DNA of 64,000 bases from Jannaschia pagri. Its GTDB lineage: Bacteria; Pseudomonadota; Alphaproteobacteria; Rhodobacterales; Rhodobacteraceae. The notes under the pieces were generated by a model. That model worked only from the letters and a program-made list of their open reading frames with translations, was not told where the DNA came from and did no database searches. Positions 7,869 to 16,900 of this stretch are shown here, one piece after another. The position numbers and the translations under genes were made by a program. Each line of letters opens with the position of its first letter. Position 1 is the first letter of the stretch. The stretch is taken from contig NZ_BPFH01000004.1 in assembly GCF_019655435.1 (NCBI RefSeq), positions 186,001 through 250,000 of the forward strand, read 5' to 3'.

Positions 7869-8888
7869 ATGCCCCGCAAGGTGACCTCGCTCGATGTGGC
7901 GCGGAAGGCGGGCGTCAGCCAGTCCGCCGTGAGCCGTGTCTTTACGAAAGGGGCCTCGGTCAGCGCGGAAATGGAGGCCCGCGTTCGCGCCGCGGCAGAG
8001 GCGCTCGGCTATCGGCCCAATGTCCTTGCCCGCAGTCTGATCACAGGGCGGTCTCGGATCGTGGGACTCGTCGTGGCCTATCTGGACAACCCGTTCTTTG
8101 CCGATGCGGTCGAAAAGCTGTCCCATGCGCTCCAGGCCGAGGGCTATCATCTGTTGATGTTCACCGTGGGCAATTCGGCGGTGGACCTGGACCGGGTGGT
8201 CGATGAACTGATGGATTATCAGGTGGATGCACTGATCGCGGCATCGGTGGATCTGTCGGGGCGCTTGGTGGAACGCTGCGCGGCGGCGGGGCTGCCCGTG
8301 GTCTTGTTCAACCGGGGGATCGCGGGGTCTGGGCTGTCGTCGATTACCTCTGACAACCGCGCTGGGGGGCAGCGCGCGGCGGAGTTCCTCCTGGCGGGCA
8401 ATCACAGCCGGATCGCGCATATCTCCGGGTGGCAAGGGTCCTCCACGGGGCGCGACCGGGCCGCCGGGTTTGCGACAGCTCTCGCGGCGGCGGGGCAGGG
8501 CCTGCATGGGCAGGCGGACGGCAAGTATAGCCGTGCCGAGGCCTGCGAAGCCGCGCGCACGATGATGGAGGCGCCGACGCCGCCGGATGCGATCTTCGTG
8601 GGCAACGATTACATGGCTTTGGCCGTGATGGACGTGCTGCGCCATGATCTGGGTGTGTCGGTGCCAGGCGATGTGTCCATCGTCGGCTACGACGACATCG
8701 CCATGGCTGCTTGGCCTAGCTATGACCTTACCACCGTGCGCCAACCGGCCCGCCGGATGATCGCGGCCACGGTCTCCGAACTGCTGGCCCAGATCGAGAC
8801 GCCCAGTCGCCGCCCCCAAAAGATTGAAATCGACGGGCCGCTTGTCGTGCGCGGCTCTGCCCGTTTGCCCAAGGACCAAACCACATGA
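7869..8888 (+). CDS. LacI-family transcriptional regulator
   Basis: A 339-residue regulator. Residues 1-55 are a LacI helix-turn-helix (TSLDVARKAGVSQSAVSRVF) with hinge segment NVLARSLITGRS. Residues about 60-335 are a periplasmic-binding-protein-like sensor domain with the usual SIVGYDDI near the end. Family members mostly repress sugar or polyol catabolic genes until an inducer binds. It sits between the SDR and the second tandem-NTF2 gene and overlaps the latter by ATGA. Two matching palindromes (5290, 7012) in front of the locus's promoters are the likely targets. Inducer unknown. Confidence 0.93.
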   Translation: MPRKVTSLDVARKAGVSQSAVSRVFTKGASVSAEMEARVRAAAEALGYRPNVLARSLITGRSRIVGLVVAYLDNPFFADAVEKLSHALQAEGYHLLMFTVGNSAVDLDRVVDELMDYQVDALIAASVDLSGRLVERCAAAGLPVVLFNRGIAGSGLSSITSDNRAGGQRAAEFLLAGNHSRIAHISGWQGSSTGRDRAAGFATALAAAGQGLHGQADGKYSRAEACEAARTMMEAPTPPDAIFVGNDYMALAVMDVLRHDLGVSVPGDVSIVGYDDIAMAAWPSYDLTTVRQPARRMIAATVSELLAQIETPSRRPQKIEIDGPLVVRGSARLPKDQTT

Positions 8889-9853
8889 CGTTCAACAACC
8901 GCTGGAAAGACCTGCCGGATTACATCCTCGGCATCACAAAGGAGATCTGGGAAGATCGCGGACTTGCCACCCTCCATGAGTATTACGCGCCAGAGATCGT
9001 CGTGCGGTCGCCAGGGTCGGTGGTGATCGGCAATCAGAGCGTGATCGGCGCGACCATGGCGACCCTGGCTGAGTTTCCCGATCGGACGTTGCTGGGCGAG
9101 GATGTCATCTGGAGCGGAGAGAGCCCGGAGACGGGAATGTTGTCCTCCCACCGTCTGCTGTCCACGGCAACGCATTTGGGCGACGGCGTCTATGGGAAGG
9201 CCACCGGCAAGACGCTCGTGTATCGCATCATGGCCGATTGCCATGTCACGGGGATCGCCATCGACGACGAATGGCTGATCCGCGACCAGGGCGCCATCGT
9301 CCGGCAATTGGGGTGGGAGCCATCCGCCTATGCCGCCGACCTGATCGCGCGAGAGGGTGGGGCGGCCAATGCAATCCGCCCCTTTACGCCCGAGATCGAC
9401 CAGCCCGGGCCTTACACGGGGCGTGGCAATGACCATCCGCGCGGCGCGGAACTGGCCGACATCCTGATTCGGATCATGGGCGCCGATCTGCGCGTCATCC
9501 CCCAGGCCTATGACCGTGCCTGTCATTTGGAATACCCGGGCGGTGTCACGGCCCATGGCACCGACGCCGCCGACCGCTTTTGGATTGGGCTGCGCGCGTC
9601 GTTCCCAGATGCACTGTTTGAGGTGCACCATGTGATTGGGCGCGAAGACGAGATGATGCCGCCCCGTGCCGCCGTCCGGTGGTCCCTGACGGGACGGCAC
9701 TCCGGCTGGGGTGTGTTTGGCGCGCCGACCGGGGCGGACGTCCATGTCATGGGCATTACCCACGCGGAGTTCGGCCCCTGGGGCCTGCGCCGAGAATGGA
9801 CCGTCTATGACGAGACGGCGATTTGGAAGCAAATTCACTTGGGGACCGGCTGA
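8885..9853 (+). CDS. Second tandem NTF2/SnoaL-like protein
   Basis: A 322-residue protein with two SnoaL/NTF2-like domains, about 10-160 and 175-320, starting with the LAT LHEYYAPEIVVRSPG type of helix-strand passage and ending with WTVYDETAIWKQI. It resembles the product at 5396 in domain plan more than in sequence, so the two may form a hetero-complex or catalyse successive steps. It is translationally coupled to the LacI gene (ATGA overlap). Function unknown; polyketide-cyclase names given to this fold should not be taken literally here. Confidence 0.7.
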   Translation: MTFNNRWKDLPDYILGITKEIWEDRGLATLHEYYAPEIVVRSPGSVVIGNQSVIGATMATLAEFPDRTLLGEDVIWSGESPETGMLSSHRLLSTATHLGDGVYGKATGKTLVYRIMADCHVTGIAIDDEWLIRDQGAIVRQLGWEPSAYAADLIAREGGAANAIRPFTPEIDQPGPYTGRGNDHPRGAELADILIRIMGADLRVIPQAYDRACHLEYPGGVTAHGTDAADRFWIGLRASFPDALFEVHHVIGREDEMMPPRAAVRWSLTGRHSGWGVFGAPTGADVHVMGITHAEFGPWGLRREWTVYDETAIWKQIHLGTG

Positions 9854-9909
9854 TAAACCGGTTGGAGCCTTCGGGGGTTCAGGGCTGTGCCCTTGGATTT
9901 TCGTCGGTA

Positions 9910-9946
9910 CGAGGGGCGCTGCCCCTCGCGCTCCCCGGAGTATTTG
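9910..9946. repeat. Rhodobacterales-type GC hairpin repeat, copy 1
   Basis: CGAGGGGC-GCT-GCCCCTCG forms an 8-bp stem with a 3-base loop (9910-9928), followed by a C-rich link and AGTATTTG (9939-9946). It stands between the tandem-NTF2 gene and the MetE-like gene. Same architecture as the elements at 17335 and 34183. May act as a processing site or a weak terminator. Confidence 0.7.
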
Positions 9947-10011
9947 AGCCGAGAAGAAACGGAGGGCCATCTGTCGCACATGCCGACGATGACCTTTGAG
10001 AAAGGATCGAG

Positions 10012-11142
10012 ATGCCCATCAAAGTAACCCACGTCGGATCCCTGCCGCGCACGCAGGAGACGGTGGATATGATTTTCGCCCGTGAGCAGGGTCAACCCTA
10101 CGACGCGGACGCGTTTGCCGCTCAGATGACCGCCGCTTGCGTCGACACGGTGCGCCGTCAGGTTGAGGCGGGGACGCAGATCGTCTCGGATGGCGAGACC
10201 TCCAAGATCAGCTATGCGACCTACGTGAAGGATCGCTACACCGGGTTTTCCGGCGACAGCCCACGCAACGCGCCTGCCGATCTCAAGCGCTTTCCCTCGT
10301 TCTTGAAGCGCCTGGCCGAAGGGGGCGGGACTCCGCAATACGCCCGTCCCATGTGTACCGGAGAGGTGCGGTCCAAGGGGCAGGATGAGCTGCTGACCGA
10401 TATCGCCAACCTGAAGGCCGCGATGGCGCAACATGGGGCAGCCGAAGGCTTTATGAACGCCGCCTCGCCGGGGGTGATTTCGCTGTTCCTTCAGAACGAT
10501 TTCTACCCGACCCGGGATGCCTATCTGGCGGCGCTGTCGGACGCCATGCGCGCGGAATACCAGACTATCGTGGAGGCCGGTCTCTACCTGCAGTTGGATT
10601 GCCCGGACTTGGCCTTGTCCCGGCATATGCTGTTTGCCGATCTGTCGGATGCCGAATTCCTCAAGATCGCCGCTGCCCATGTGGAGGCGTTGAACGCAGC
10701 GATTGCAGGCCTCGATCCCTCGCGCATCCGGGTCCACATCTGTTGGGGGAACTATGAGGGCCCACATGTGTGCGACATTGATATGGATACGGTCTTTTCG
10801 ACCTTCCTTGGGGCGAACGCGAGCCAGCTGCTGTTTGAGACGTCGAACCCCCGCCATGCCCATGAATGGCAGGTCTTTCGGGATCGTGCCGCCGAGATCC
10901 CGGATGACAAGGTTCTGGTGCCGGGTGTGATCGACAGCACGTCCAACTTTGTCGAACACCCCGAGGTTGTGGCGGAGCGGTTGGGCCGGTTCGTGGATAT
11001 TGTCGGCGCGGATCGTGTGATCGCCAGCAGCGATTGCGGCTTTGGCACGTTTGCTGGCTTTGGCGCGGTGGATCCGGATATCGCCTATGCGAAGCTGGGC
11101 GCCCTGGCCGAAGGCACCGCGCTGGCGAACGCCCGTTTGTGA
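10012..11142 (+). CDS. MetE C-terminal-domain-like protein (cobalamin-independent methionine synthase II family)
   Basis: A 376-residue single (beta/alpha)8 barrel homologous to the catalytic half of MetE. The zinc ligands of MetE are preserved: H242 and C244 in HIC, E276 in FETSNP and C342 in SDCGFG. The N-terminal MetE half is absent, as in archaeal MetE and epoxyalkane CoM transferase-like proteins. It could be a Zn-dependent methyl or alkyl transferase to a thiol, not necessarily methionine synthase. A GC hairpin repeat separates it from the NTF2 gene 158 bp upstream, so co-regulation with that locus is only possible, not shown. Confidence 0.82.
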   Translation: MPIKVTHVGSLPRTQETVDMIFAREQGQPYDADAFAAQMTAACVDTVRRQVEAGTQIVSDGETSKISYATYVKDRYTGFSGDSPRNAPADLKRFPSFLKRLAEGGGTPQYARPMCTGEVRSKGQDELLTDIANLKAAMAQHGAAEGFMNAASPGVISLFLQNDFYPTRDAYLAALSDAMRAEYQTIVEAGLYLQLDCPDLALSRHMLFADLSDAEFLKIAAAHVEALNAAIAGLDPSRIRVHICWGNYEGPHVCDIDMDTVFSTFLGANASQLLFETSNPRHAHEWQVFRDRAAEIPDDKVLVPGVIDSTSNFVEHPEVVAERLGRFVDIVGADRVIASSDCGFGTFAGFGAVDPDIAYAKLGALAEGTALANARL

Positions 11143-11177
11143 GCGCGAATGGCGCGGCTGTCCCCGCCGTATCCGCC

Positions 11178-11627
11178 TTAGCGCCGCACGCTGCGACGGT
11201 TGCGTTGTCCTTGGACGGCAATGGTGCGGATGCCCGCCAAGTCCTGGTTGGTCACCACGGCACCGCCGAGGACTTCGCGGGATGGCTGCGGACCCGCCGG
11301 GCGGGGTGTCAGGGGGGGAAGGATGCGGAACTCGAACAGCATGACTGTGGGGTCGTCGCTGGGCAGGCGCACAAGGTCCGCTTCCCAGAACCCTTGGGTT
11401 GGGGGCAGGCCGACGGTCGATATGATGGCTCCACCGGGCGTCGCCGCCACATCCAGGGACACCACTTGGTCGACAATGGGCAAGCGGGGCTGGGCCTGCG
11501 CTTCGGCAATGGCCTCGGAACTGCTGGAGCCGAACCAATTGAGCGGGTTCAACCGGCTTTGTCCCACGCCGCAGCCCGCAAGCGCCACGACTAGCGCGCC
11601 CACCGCCAAAATCCGTCCCAGTGCCAT
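11178..11627 (-). CDS. Putative lipoprotein, conserved hypothetical
   Basis: A 149-residue exported protein. The signal peptide ends in lipobox LAGC (Cys about residue 19), predicting N-terminal lipidation and membrane anchoring. The mature part has an Asn-Pro-Leu-Asn-Trp-Phe-Gly motif, common in small alphaproteobacterial lipoproteins, and a C-terminal basic tail (QRNRRSVRR). I recognise no functional family. Convergent with the MetE-like gene (35-bp gap) and divergent from sufE. Confidence 0.75.
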   Translation of the reverse strand: MALGRILAVGALVVALAGCGVGQSRLNPLNWFGSSSSEAIAEAQAQPRLPIVDQVVSLDVAATPGGAIISTVGLPPTQGFWEADLVRLPSDDPTVMLFEFRILPPLTPRPAGPQPSREVLGGAVVTNQDLAGIRTIAVQGQRNRRSVRR

Positions 11628-11746
11628 GGTTTCTCCGTCCCCTGCTTGCCTCGTCCCCGGCTAGCCCATCGGGCCCAGTTTGGGAAGCGGCTGGACGTAC
11701 GGGGCCTGGCGCCTTACCTGCTGCCCACGCAGCAAGAGGAGAGCCC

Positions 11747-12172
11747 ATGGCGCAGGACCGTTTCGAAGACCTGGTCGAAACCTTCGAATTCCTTGAGGAT
11801 TGGGAGGACCGCTATCGCCATGTCATCGACATGGGAAAGGCCTTTCCCGCGCTCGATGATGCGCTGAAAGTGCCCGCGACCAAGGTTGACGGCTGCGCGA
11901 GCCAGGTTTGGTTGCATCCGCGCATCGACGGAACGGGACCTTCGGCGACCTTCGATTTTGAGGGTGAATCCGACGCCATGATCGTGCGCGGGCTGATTGC
12001 GGTTCTCCATAACCTCTATGCGGGCCTCACGGTGAAAGAGGTCGGTGCCGTGGACGCGCCGGCGGAATTGGCGCGGTTGGGTTTGGACGATCACCTGTCG
12101 TCGCAACGGTCCAACGGGCTCCGCGCCATGGTGACGCGGATTCGGAGCGTCGCCGCTGCAGCAGCCACCTAA
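11747..12172 (+). CDS. SufE family protein (Fe-S cluster sulfur acceptor)
   Basis: A 141-residue SufE homologue. SufE takes persulfide sulfur from the desulfurase SufS and stimulates Fe-S cluster assembly. The catalytic cysteine is C50 in VDGCASQVWL, and the family helix follows at ALKVPATK. The start at 11747 follows AGAGGAG at normal spacing; a longer upstream reading has no support. No suf operon is adjacent, so this is a solitary sufE, which is common in Rhodobacterales. SufE or its paralogue CsdE cannot be told apart here. Confidence 0.9.
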   Translation: MAQDRFEDLVETFEFLEDWEDRYRHVIDMGKAFPALDDALKVPATKVDGCASQVWLHPRIDGTGPSATFDFEGESDAMIVRGLIAVLHNLYAGLTVKEVGAVDAPAELARLGLDDHLSSQRSNGLRAMVTRIRSVAAAAAT

Positions 12173-12255
12173 GGCCTATGACCGGCGCGGCGCCATGTTG
12201 CGCGCGCGCAGAAAGTCGCTTTAAGGTAATGGCGAACTTGTTAGGGGTCTTTTGC

Positions 12256-12666
12256 ATGCGGTTGTTTGGTGTTCTGGCAGTGTTATTGACCTTGGCCGTG
12301 CCAGCGCAGGCTTACGACCAACTTGCCTATTACATCACGACCATCGGGCCAGAGGATTTGCGAAACTCTCGCGGGGTGCGGCTGTCCGATCCGGCGGCGG
12401 TGGTGCAGCAAGATCGGGCCAACTACCACCGGTTTGGGATCCGCCATGCGGGCGACGAGGGTGATCCTGTGTTCGGAAGCCGTGGGATGCGGGCCATGAT
12501 ACCGGGGGCAACGCGGGTGTTTGGTGCCTATCCGGCTGAGATGTCGGATTTGATCCGGTCCGGGCGCCCGTTTCGGATCGGTGTGTTCGTTTGCGGAACG
12601 CCCGGACGGGTGCAGAACGTCTTCGTTTTAACACCGTCCATTGGTGATTTCTCGGGTTGCTTCTGA
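12256..12666 (+). CDS. Secreted hypothetical protein (136 aa)
   Basis: Unrecognised family. ATG at 12256 is chosen because it gives a clean Sec signal peptide (MRLFGVLAVLLTLAVPAQA, cleavage after AQA). An earlier ATG at 12229 would bury it. The mature protein is about 117 residues, begins YDQLAYY and has two cysteines (FVCGT and the penultimate residue) that may form a disulfide. The RBS is weak. It lies 83 bp after sufE on the same strand. Confidence 0.6.
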   Translation: MRLFGVLAVLLTLAVPAQAYDQLAYYITTIGPEDLRNSRGVRLSDPAAVVQQDRANYHRFGIRHAGDEGDPVFGSRGMRAMIPGATRVFGAYPAEMSDLIRSGRPFRIGVFVCGTPGRVQNVFVLTPSIGDFSGCF

Positions 12667-12859
12667 CCGGCGTTGGGCCAAAAAAAAGGCCGAGCGCAAG
12701 CTCGGCCGAAGTCCAACAGGGAGGTGAAGATACAGTGTATCTTCAACAGCCTAATTAAGTCGCACAACGCCATCGGACAAGGCGAAAACTGAACTGATCG
12801 GTGCAACTCCGCTATGCGTTTTGTGCATAGCTGCGTGCACTTTCTGAAAGAAGAACCCC
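12667..12859. other. Gene-free region with three stable hairpins
   Basis: Besides the terminator at 12680-12707, this stretch holds TGAAGATAC-AGT-GTATCTTCA (12725-12745, 9-bp stem, 3-base loop) and GCTATGC-gttttgt-GCATAGC (12811-12831). It is more AT-rich than its surroundings. It could be the structured 3' UTR of the LysR gene or a short RNA released from it. No coding frame seen. Confidence 0.5.
12680..12707 (-). terminator. Rho-independent terminator on the minus strand
   Basis: GGCCGAGC-GCAA-GCTCGGCC (12688-12707) forms an 8-bp GC stem. On the minus strand it is followed by eight T residues (A run at 12680-12687). It ends transcripts coming from the LysR gene, 150 bp after its stop codon, and blocks antisense reading into the secreted-protein gene. 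Confidence 0.85.
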
Positions 12860-13765
12860 TTAGCTGGCAGCGGCGCCCTGCTGTGCTTTGCGATAGGCCA
12901 CGACCTCATCCACCACGAAATCCCGGAACGCCTCGATCCGACGGGAGCCACGGAGTTCCTCTGGAAAGGCCAAGAAAACGGGGACATCGTTTGATTGTAC
13001 GCCGGGTAAGACCCTGATGAGGTTTGGAAAATCCTGCTGAAGGTAGTCTGGCAACACGCCGATGCCCAGGTCCGACAGCACCGATTGCAACACGCCGAAG
13101 TAGTTGTTTACCGTCAACGTGCGCCCGATGTCATAGGTCATTAACTCGCGCACGAGCGTCGCGCCCGCGCTGACCTGCGTCGCACCAACTTGCTGACAGA
13201 TGAGTCGGTGGTTGCCCAGATCGTGGGCCGATGTTGGTGTGCCGTTGGTCTGCAAGTACTGGGGCGTCGCATAAAGCTGCATCCGAATGTCCATCAGACG
13301 TTTTCGGACCAGATCGGCTTGGCTCGGTTCCTTCATGCGGATCGCAACGTCCGCCTCGCGCATGGGCAGGTCCAATACCCGCTCCTCCAACATCAGGTCG
13401 AGGCTGATATCGGGGTAATTGGCGTAGAGTTTCGGCAAACGCGGTGCCAGCCAGATCGAGCCGAAGCCAATCGTCGTTGTGACGCGAAGGTTGCCGAAAA
13501 CCTCCTCCTCGCTGTCGCGAATGCGCGCGGAGGCAGCATCCAAACGCTTGGTCATGCTTTGGGTGGCGTCGAACAGCAATTCGCCCTGTTCTGTCAGAAT
13601 CAGCCCACGGGCGTGCCGATGGAACAGGGTGGTATCCAGCGAATCTTCCAAAGCGCGGATTTGACGGGACACCGCCGATTGCGACAGGTGCAGCACGTCG
13701 CCGGCATGGGTCAAAGACCCCGCATCGGCCACGGCGTGGAATATCCTCAGCTTGTCCCAATCCAT
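12860..13765 (-). CDS. LysR-family regulator (GcvA-like)
   Basis: A 301-residue LysR-type regulator. The N-terminal winged helix spans residues 1-60 (DKLRIFHAVADAGSLTHAGDVLHLSQSAVSRQI), followed by the linker helix and an effector-binding domain with LRVTTTIGFGSIWLAPRLPKL at its start. Type and size fit the GcvA/AmpR-like branch. It is divergent from the indolepyruvate oxidoreductase gene across 136 bp with inverted repeats, so it probably regulates that gene in response to an aromatic amino acid or its keto acid. The C-terminus is Ala- and Gln-rich. Confidence 0.9.
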   Translation of the reverse strand: MDWDKLRIFHAVADAGSLTHAGDVLHLSQSAVSRQIRALEDSLDTTLFHRHARGLILTEQGELLFDATQSMTKRLDAASARIRDSEEEVFGNLRVTTTIGFGSIWLAPRLPKLYANYPDISLDLMLEERVLDLPMREADVAIRMKEPSQADLVRKRLMDIRMQLYATPQYLQTNGTPTSAHDLGNHRLICQQVGATQVSAGATLVRELMTYDIGRTLTVNNYFGVLQSVLSDLGIGVLPDYLQQDFPNLIRVLPGVQSNDVPVFLAFPEELRGSRRIEAFRDFVVDEVVAYRKAQQGAAAS

Positions 13766-13816
13766 CTTGGTGCCTCGTTATTTGCCGGGAAGGACCGACA
13801 TGTCATACGCTAACAT

Positions 13817-13847
13817 CTTCTAGAAGTCGAAATCGTCGCAACGATTT
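13817..13847. promoter_or_regulatory. Dyads in the LysR / indolepyruvate oxidoreductase divergent promoter
   Basis: CTTCTAGAAG (13817-13826) is a perfect 10-bp palindrome, and AAATCGT-CGCA-ACGATTT (13830-13847) is a perfect 7-bp inverted repeat. They lie between the two divergent start codons. LysR-type proteins typically bind such a pair of sites, one autoregulatory and one activating. Confidence 0.6.
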
Positions 13848-13901
13848 TTCTTTTGGGTCAGCATTCATGACCTATATAGGAAAAGTAAGGGAGATCGACA
13901 C

Positions 13902-16900
13902 ATGCGCCAAGATGTATCTTTGAACGACCGCTACGACCTGAGCCAGCAGCAGGTTCTGTTGAACGGAACACAGGCGCTCGTCCGGCTGATGCTCATGCAA
14001 AAGGCGCGGGACAAAGCAGCCGGGCTCCACACGGCGGGATACTGCACCGGTTATCGCGGATCGCCCCTTGGCGCGGTCGATATGATGATGACCAAAGCCC
14101 GCAAGGTTCTGACCGAGAACGATATTACCTTCAAGCCGGGCCTGAACGAAGATCTGGCGGCCACGGCCATGTGGGGCAGTCAGCAGGCGGAGCTGCGCGG
14201 GGAAGGGCGCTTCGACGGTGTGTTCGGGCTTTGGTACGGCAAGGGGCCTGGCGTGGATCGGTCAGGCGACGTGATGCGGCACGCCAATATGGCGGGCACC
14301 TCGCGCAACGGCGGTGTGCTGATGGCCATGGGCGACGACCATACCGGTGAGTCCTCGACCACCTGTCACCAGTCAGACTGGGCGCTGGTCGATGCCCATA
14401 TGCCCGTGCTCAGCCCCGCGGGCGTGCAGGAAATCCTGGACTTCGGCCTCTATGGCTGGGCGCTGTCGCGCTATGCGGGGGTCTGGGTCGGGCTCAAGAC
14501 GATGAAGGACACGGTGGAGGTGACCTCGGTCGTTGATGGTCGGCCCGATCGTTTGTCTTTCGTGACCCCGGATTTTGCGCTGCCCGAGGACGGGTTGAAC
14601 ATCCGGTTGAATGACCATTGGATCCCGCAGGAGGAACGCCTGCTGGGCCATAAACGCTGGGCCGCCGAGGCGTTCAGCCACGCCAACAAGCTGGACAAGC
14701 GGGTTCATGGTAAGCCGGGTGCCAAGATCGGGTTCGTGGCGGCGGGCAAAAACTGGCTTGACCTGGTCCATGCGCTGAACCTGCTCGGGTTGGACGCCGA
14801 GGAATGCGCGCGTCTCGGGATCACGACCTACAAGGTCGGACAAACCTGGCCCATGGATATGAAGGGCTTGCATGATTGGGCCGAGGGTTTGGATCTGATC
14901 GTCTGCGTCGAGGAAAAGCGCAAATTGATCGAGGTCCAGGTCAAGGAAGCCATCTTCGATGACCGCCGGGGCCGGCGCGTCTATGGCTACCAAAAGGGCG
15001 GCGGCGGGCCGGTCCTGTTTCCGTCGCACTATGCGCTGGACCCTACCGATATTGCCGCCAAACTGGCCGAGATCCTGACCGAAGAGGGGCGCGGCACCGA
15101 CCGGATTGCCGCCGGTCTTGCCCGCATCCAGGAGGCGCGGCGCGCCGACAATGCGCCCGAGATCCAGGCGCGCACGCCCTGGTTCTGCTCCGGCTGTCCC
15201 CATAACACCTCGACCAAGGTGCCCGAGGGCGCGCGGGCAGGGGCGGGTATCGGCTGTCACGTCATGGCGCTCTGGATGGATCGCTCGACCGAGGGCTACA
15301 CCCACATGGGGGCCGAGGGCGTGAACTGGGTCGGGGAAAGCCTGTTTTCCACCCGCAAGCATGTGTTCCAGAACCTGGGCGAGGGGACCTACAACCACTC
15401 GGGCATCCTGGCCATCCGCGCCGCTTTGGCGGCGGGGACGACGATCACCTACAAGATCCTTTATAACGATGCGGTTGCCATGACCGGGGGGCAGCACAAC
15501 GAAGGCGACCTGGCCCCGGAACAGATTGCGCGCGAGTTGCAGGCCATGGGCGTCGCCGAGATCGCCGTGGTCTATGACGATAAGGAAGACGTGGATCGCG
15601 CGCGCTTCCCCTCGGGCCTGTCCTGGCATGAGCGCGCCGAGATGCCCAAGGTGCAGGCGCATATGCAGACGGTCGAGGGCGTCTCGGCCATCCTCTACAT
15701 CCAGACCTGTGCGGCCGAGAAACGTCGCCGCCGTAAGCGGGGGCAATTCCCGGACCCCGACAAGCGCATCTTTATCAACACCGACGTTTGCGAGGGCTGT
15801 GGCGATTGTGGGGTCCAATCGAACTGTGTCTCGCTGGTGCCCGTCCAGACGGAGTTCGGCACCAAGCGGGCTGTGGATCAGTCGAGCTGCAACAAAGATT
15901 TTAGCTGCGTCAATGGCTTCTGCCCGTCCTTCGTGTCCGTCGAAGGCGCAAAGCTGAAGAAGGCCGCGACCCGCGATGTGGAGACCGGGCACCTGCCAGA
16001 GCCGGTTTTGCCGACCATCGACGGCACCTGGAACACGGTCATCACGGGCGTCGGCGGCACCGGCGTCATGACCATCGGGGCCGTCATGGCCATGGCCGCG
16101 CATCTGGACGGCAAGGGTGCCGGTCTGATGGAGATGGCCGGTTTGGCGCAGAAGGGCGGCGCGGTCGCCTTGCACTGTCGCTTGGGCGAGACGCCAACCG
16201 ACATCAGCGCGATCCGCGTGGCCCTGGGCGAGGCGGATGCGTTGATTGGCGGGGATTTGGTTGTGAGCGCAGGCGCGAAGACCCTGGCCCTGACGACCAC
16301 GGGGCGAACCGGCGCCGTGGTCAACGCCCATGAGATTGTGACCGGTGATTTCACACGGAATGCCGACTTCAAACTGCCTGCGGACCGTCTGCGTCTGTCG
16401 CTGGAGGCGCGGTTGCGCGACGGGCTCACCATGTTCGACGCGTCCAAACTGGCCGAACGGTTGCTGGGCGATACAGTCTTTTCCAACATGATGATCCTTG
16501 GGGCGGCCTGGCAGCGGGGCCTCGTGCCCCTGTCGCGGGAGGCCATCCTCAAGGCCGTAGAGTTGAACGGCGCCGCTGTGGATCGTAATCAGCGAGCCTT
16601 CGAGTTGGGTCGCTGGGCCATCTGCGTGCCGGAGGCGGCGGCAGAGGTTCTGGTCGATAGGGTCACGAAACTCCCTGAGACCCTGGAAGGGCGGATTGAC
16701 GCCCGCGCCAGCCACCTGCGGGCTTATCAATCTGGACGATATGCCAAGCGCTACCGGCGTTTGGTGGAGAGTATCGCGGACCGCGACCTGCGCGAGGCTG
16801 TTGCTAAGGGGTATCACAAGGTCCTGGCCTATAAGGATGAATACGAGGTCGCTCGTTTGCTCCGCACCACCCATGAAAAAGCACGCGCGGCCTTTGATGG

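Noticed and set aside
9835-11748. A 637-codon minus-strand open frame across the MetE-like gene and lipoprotein
   Set aside because: It overlaps two well-supported genes and an intergenic repeat, and its composition is low-complexity and basic.
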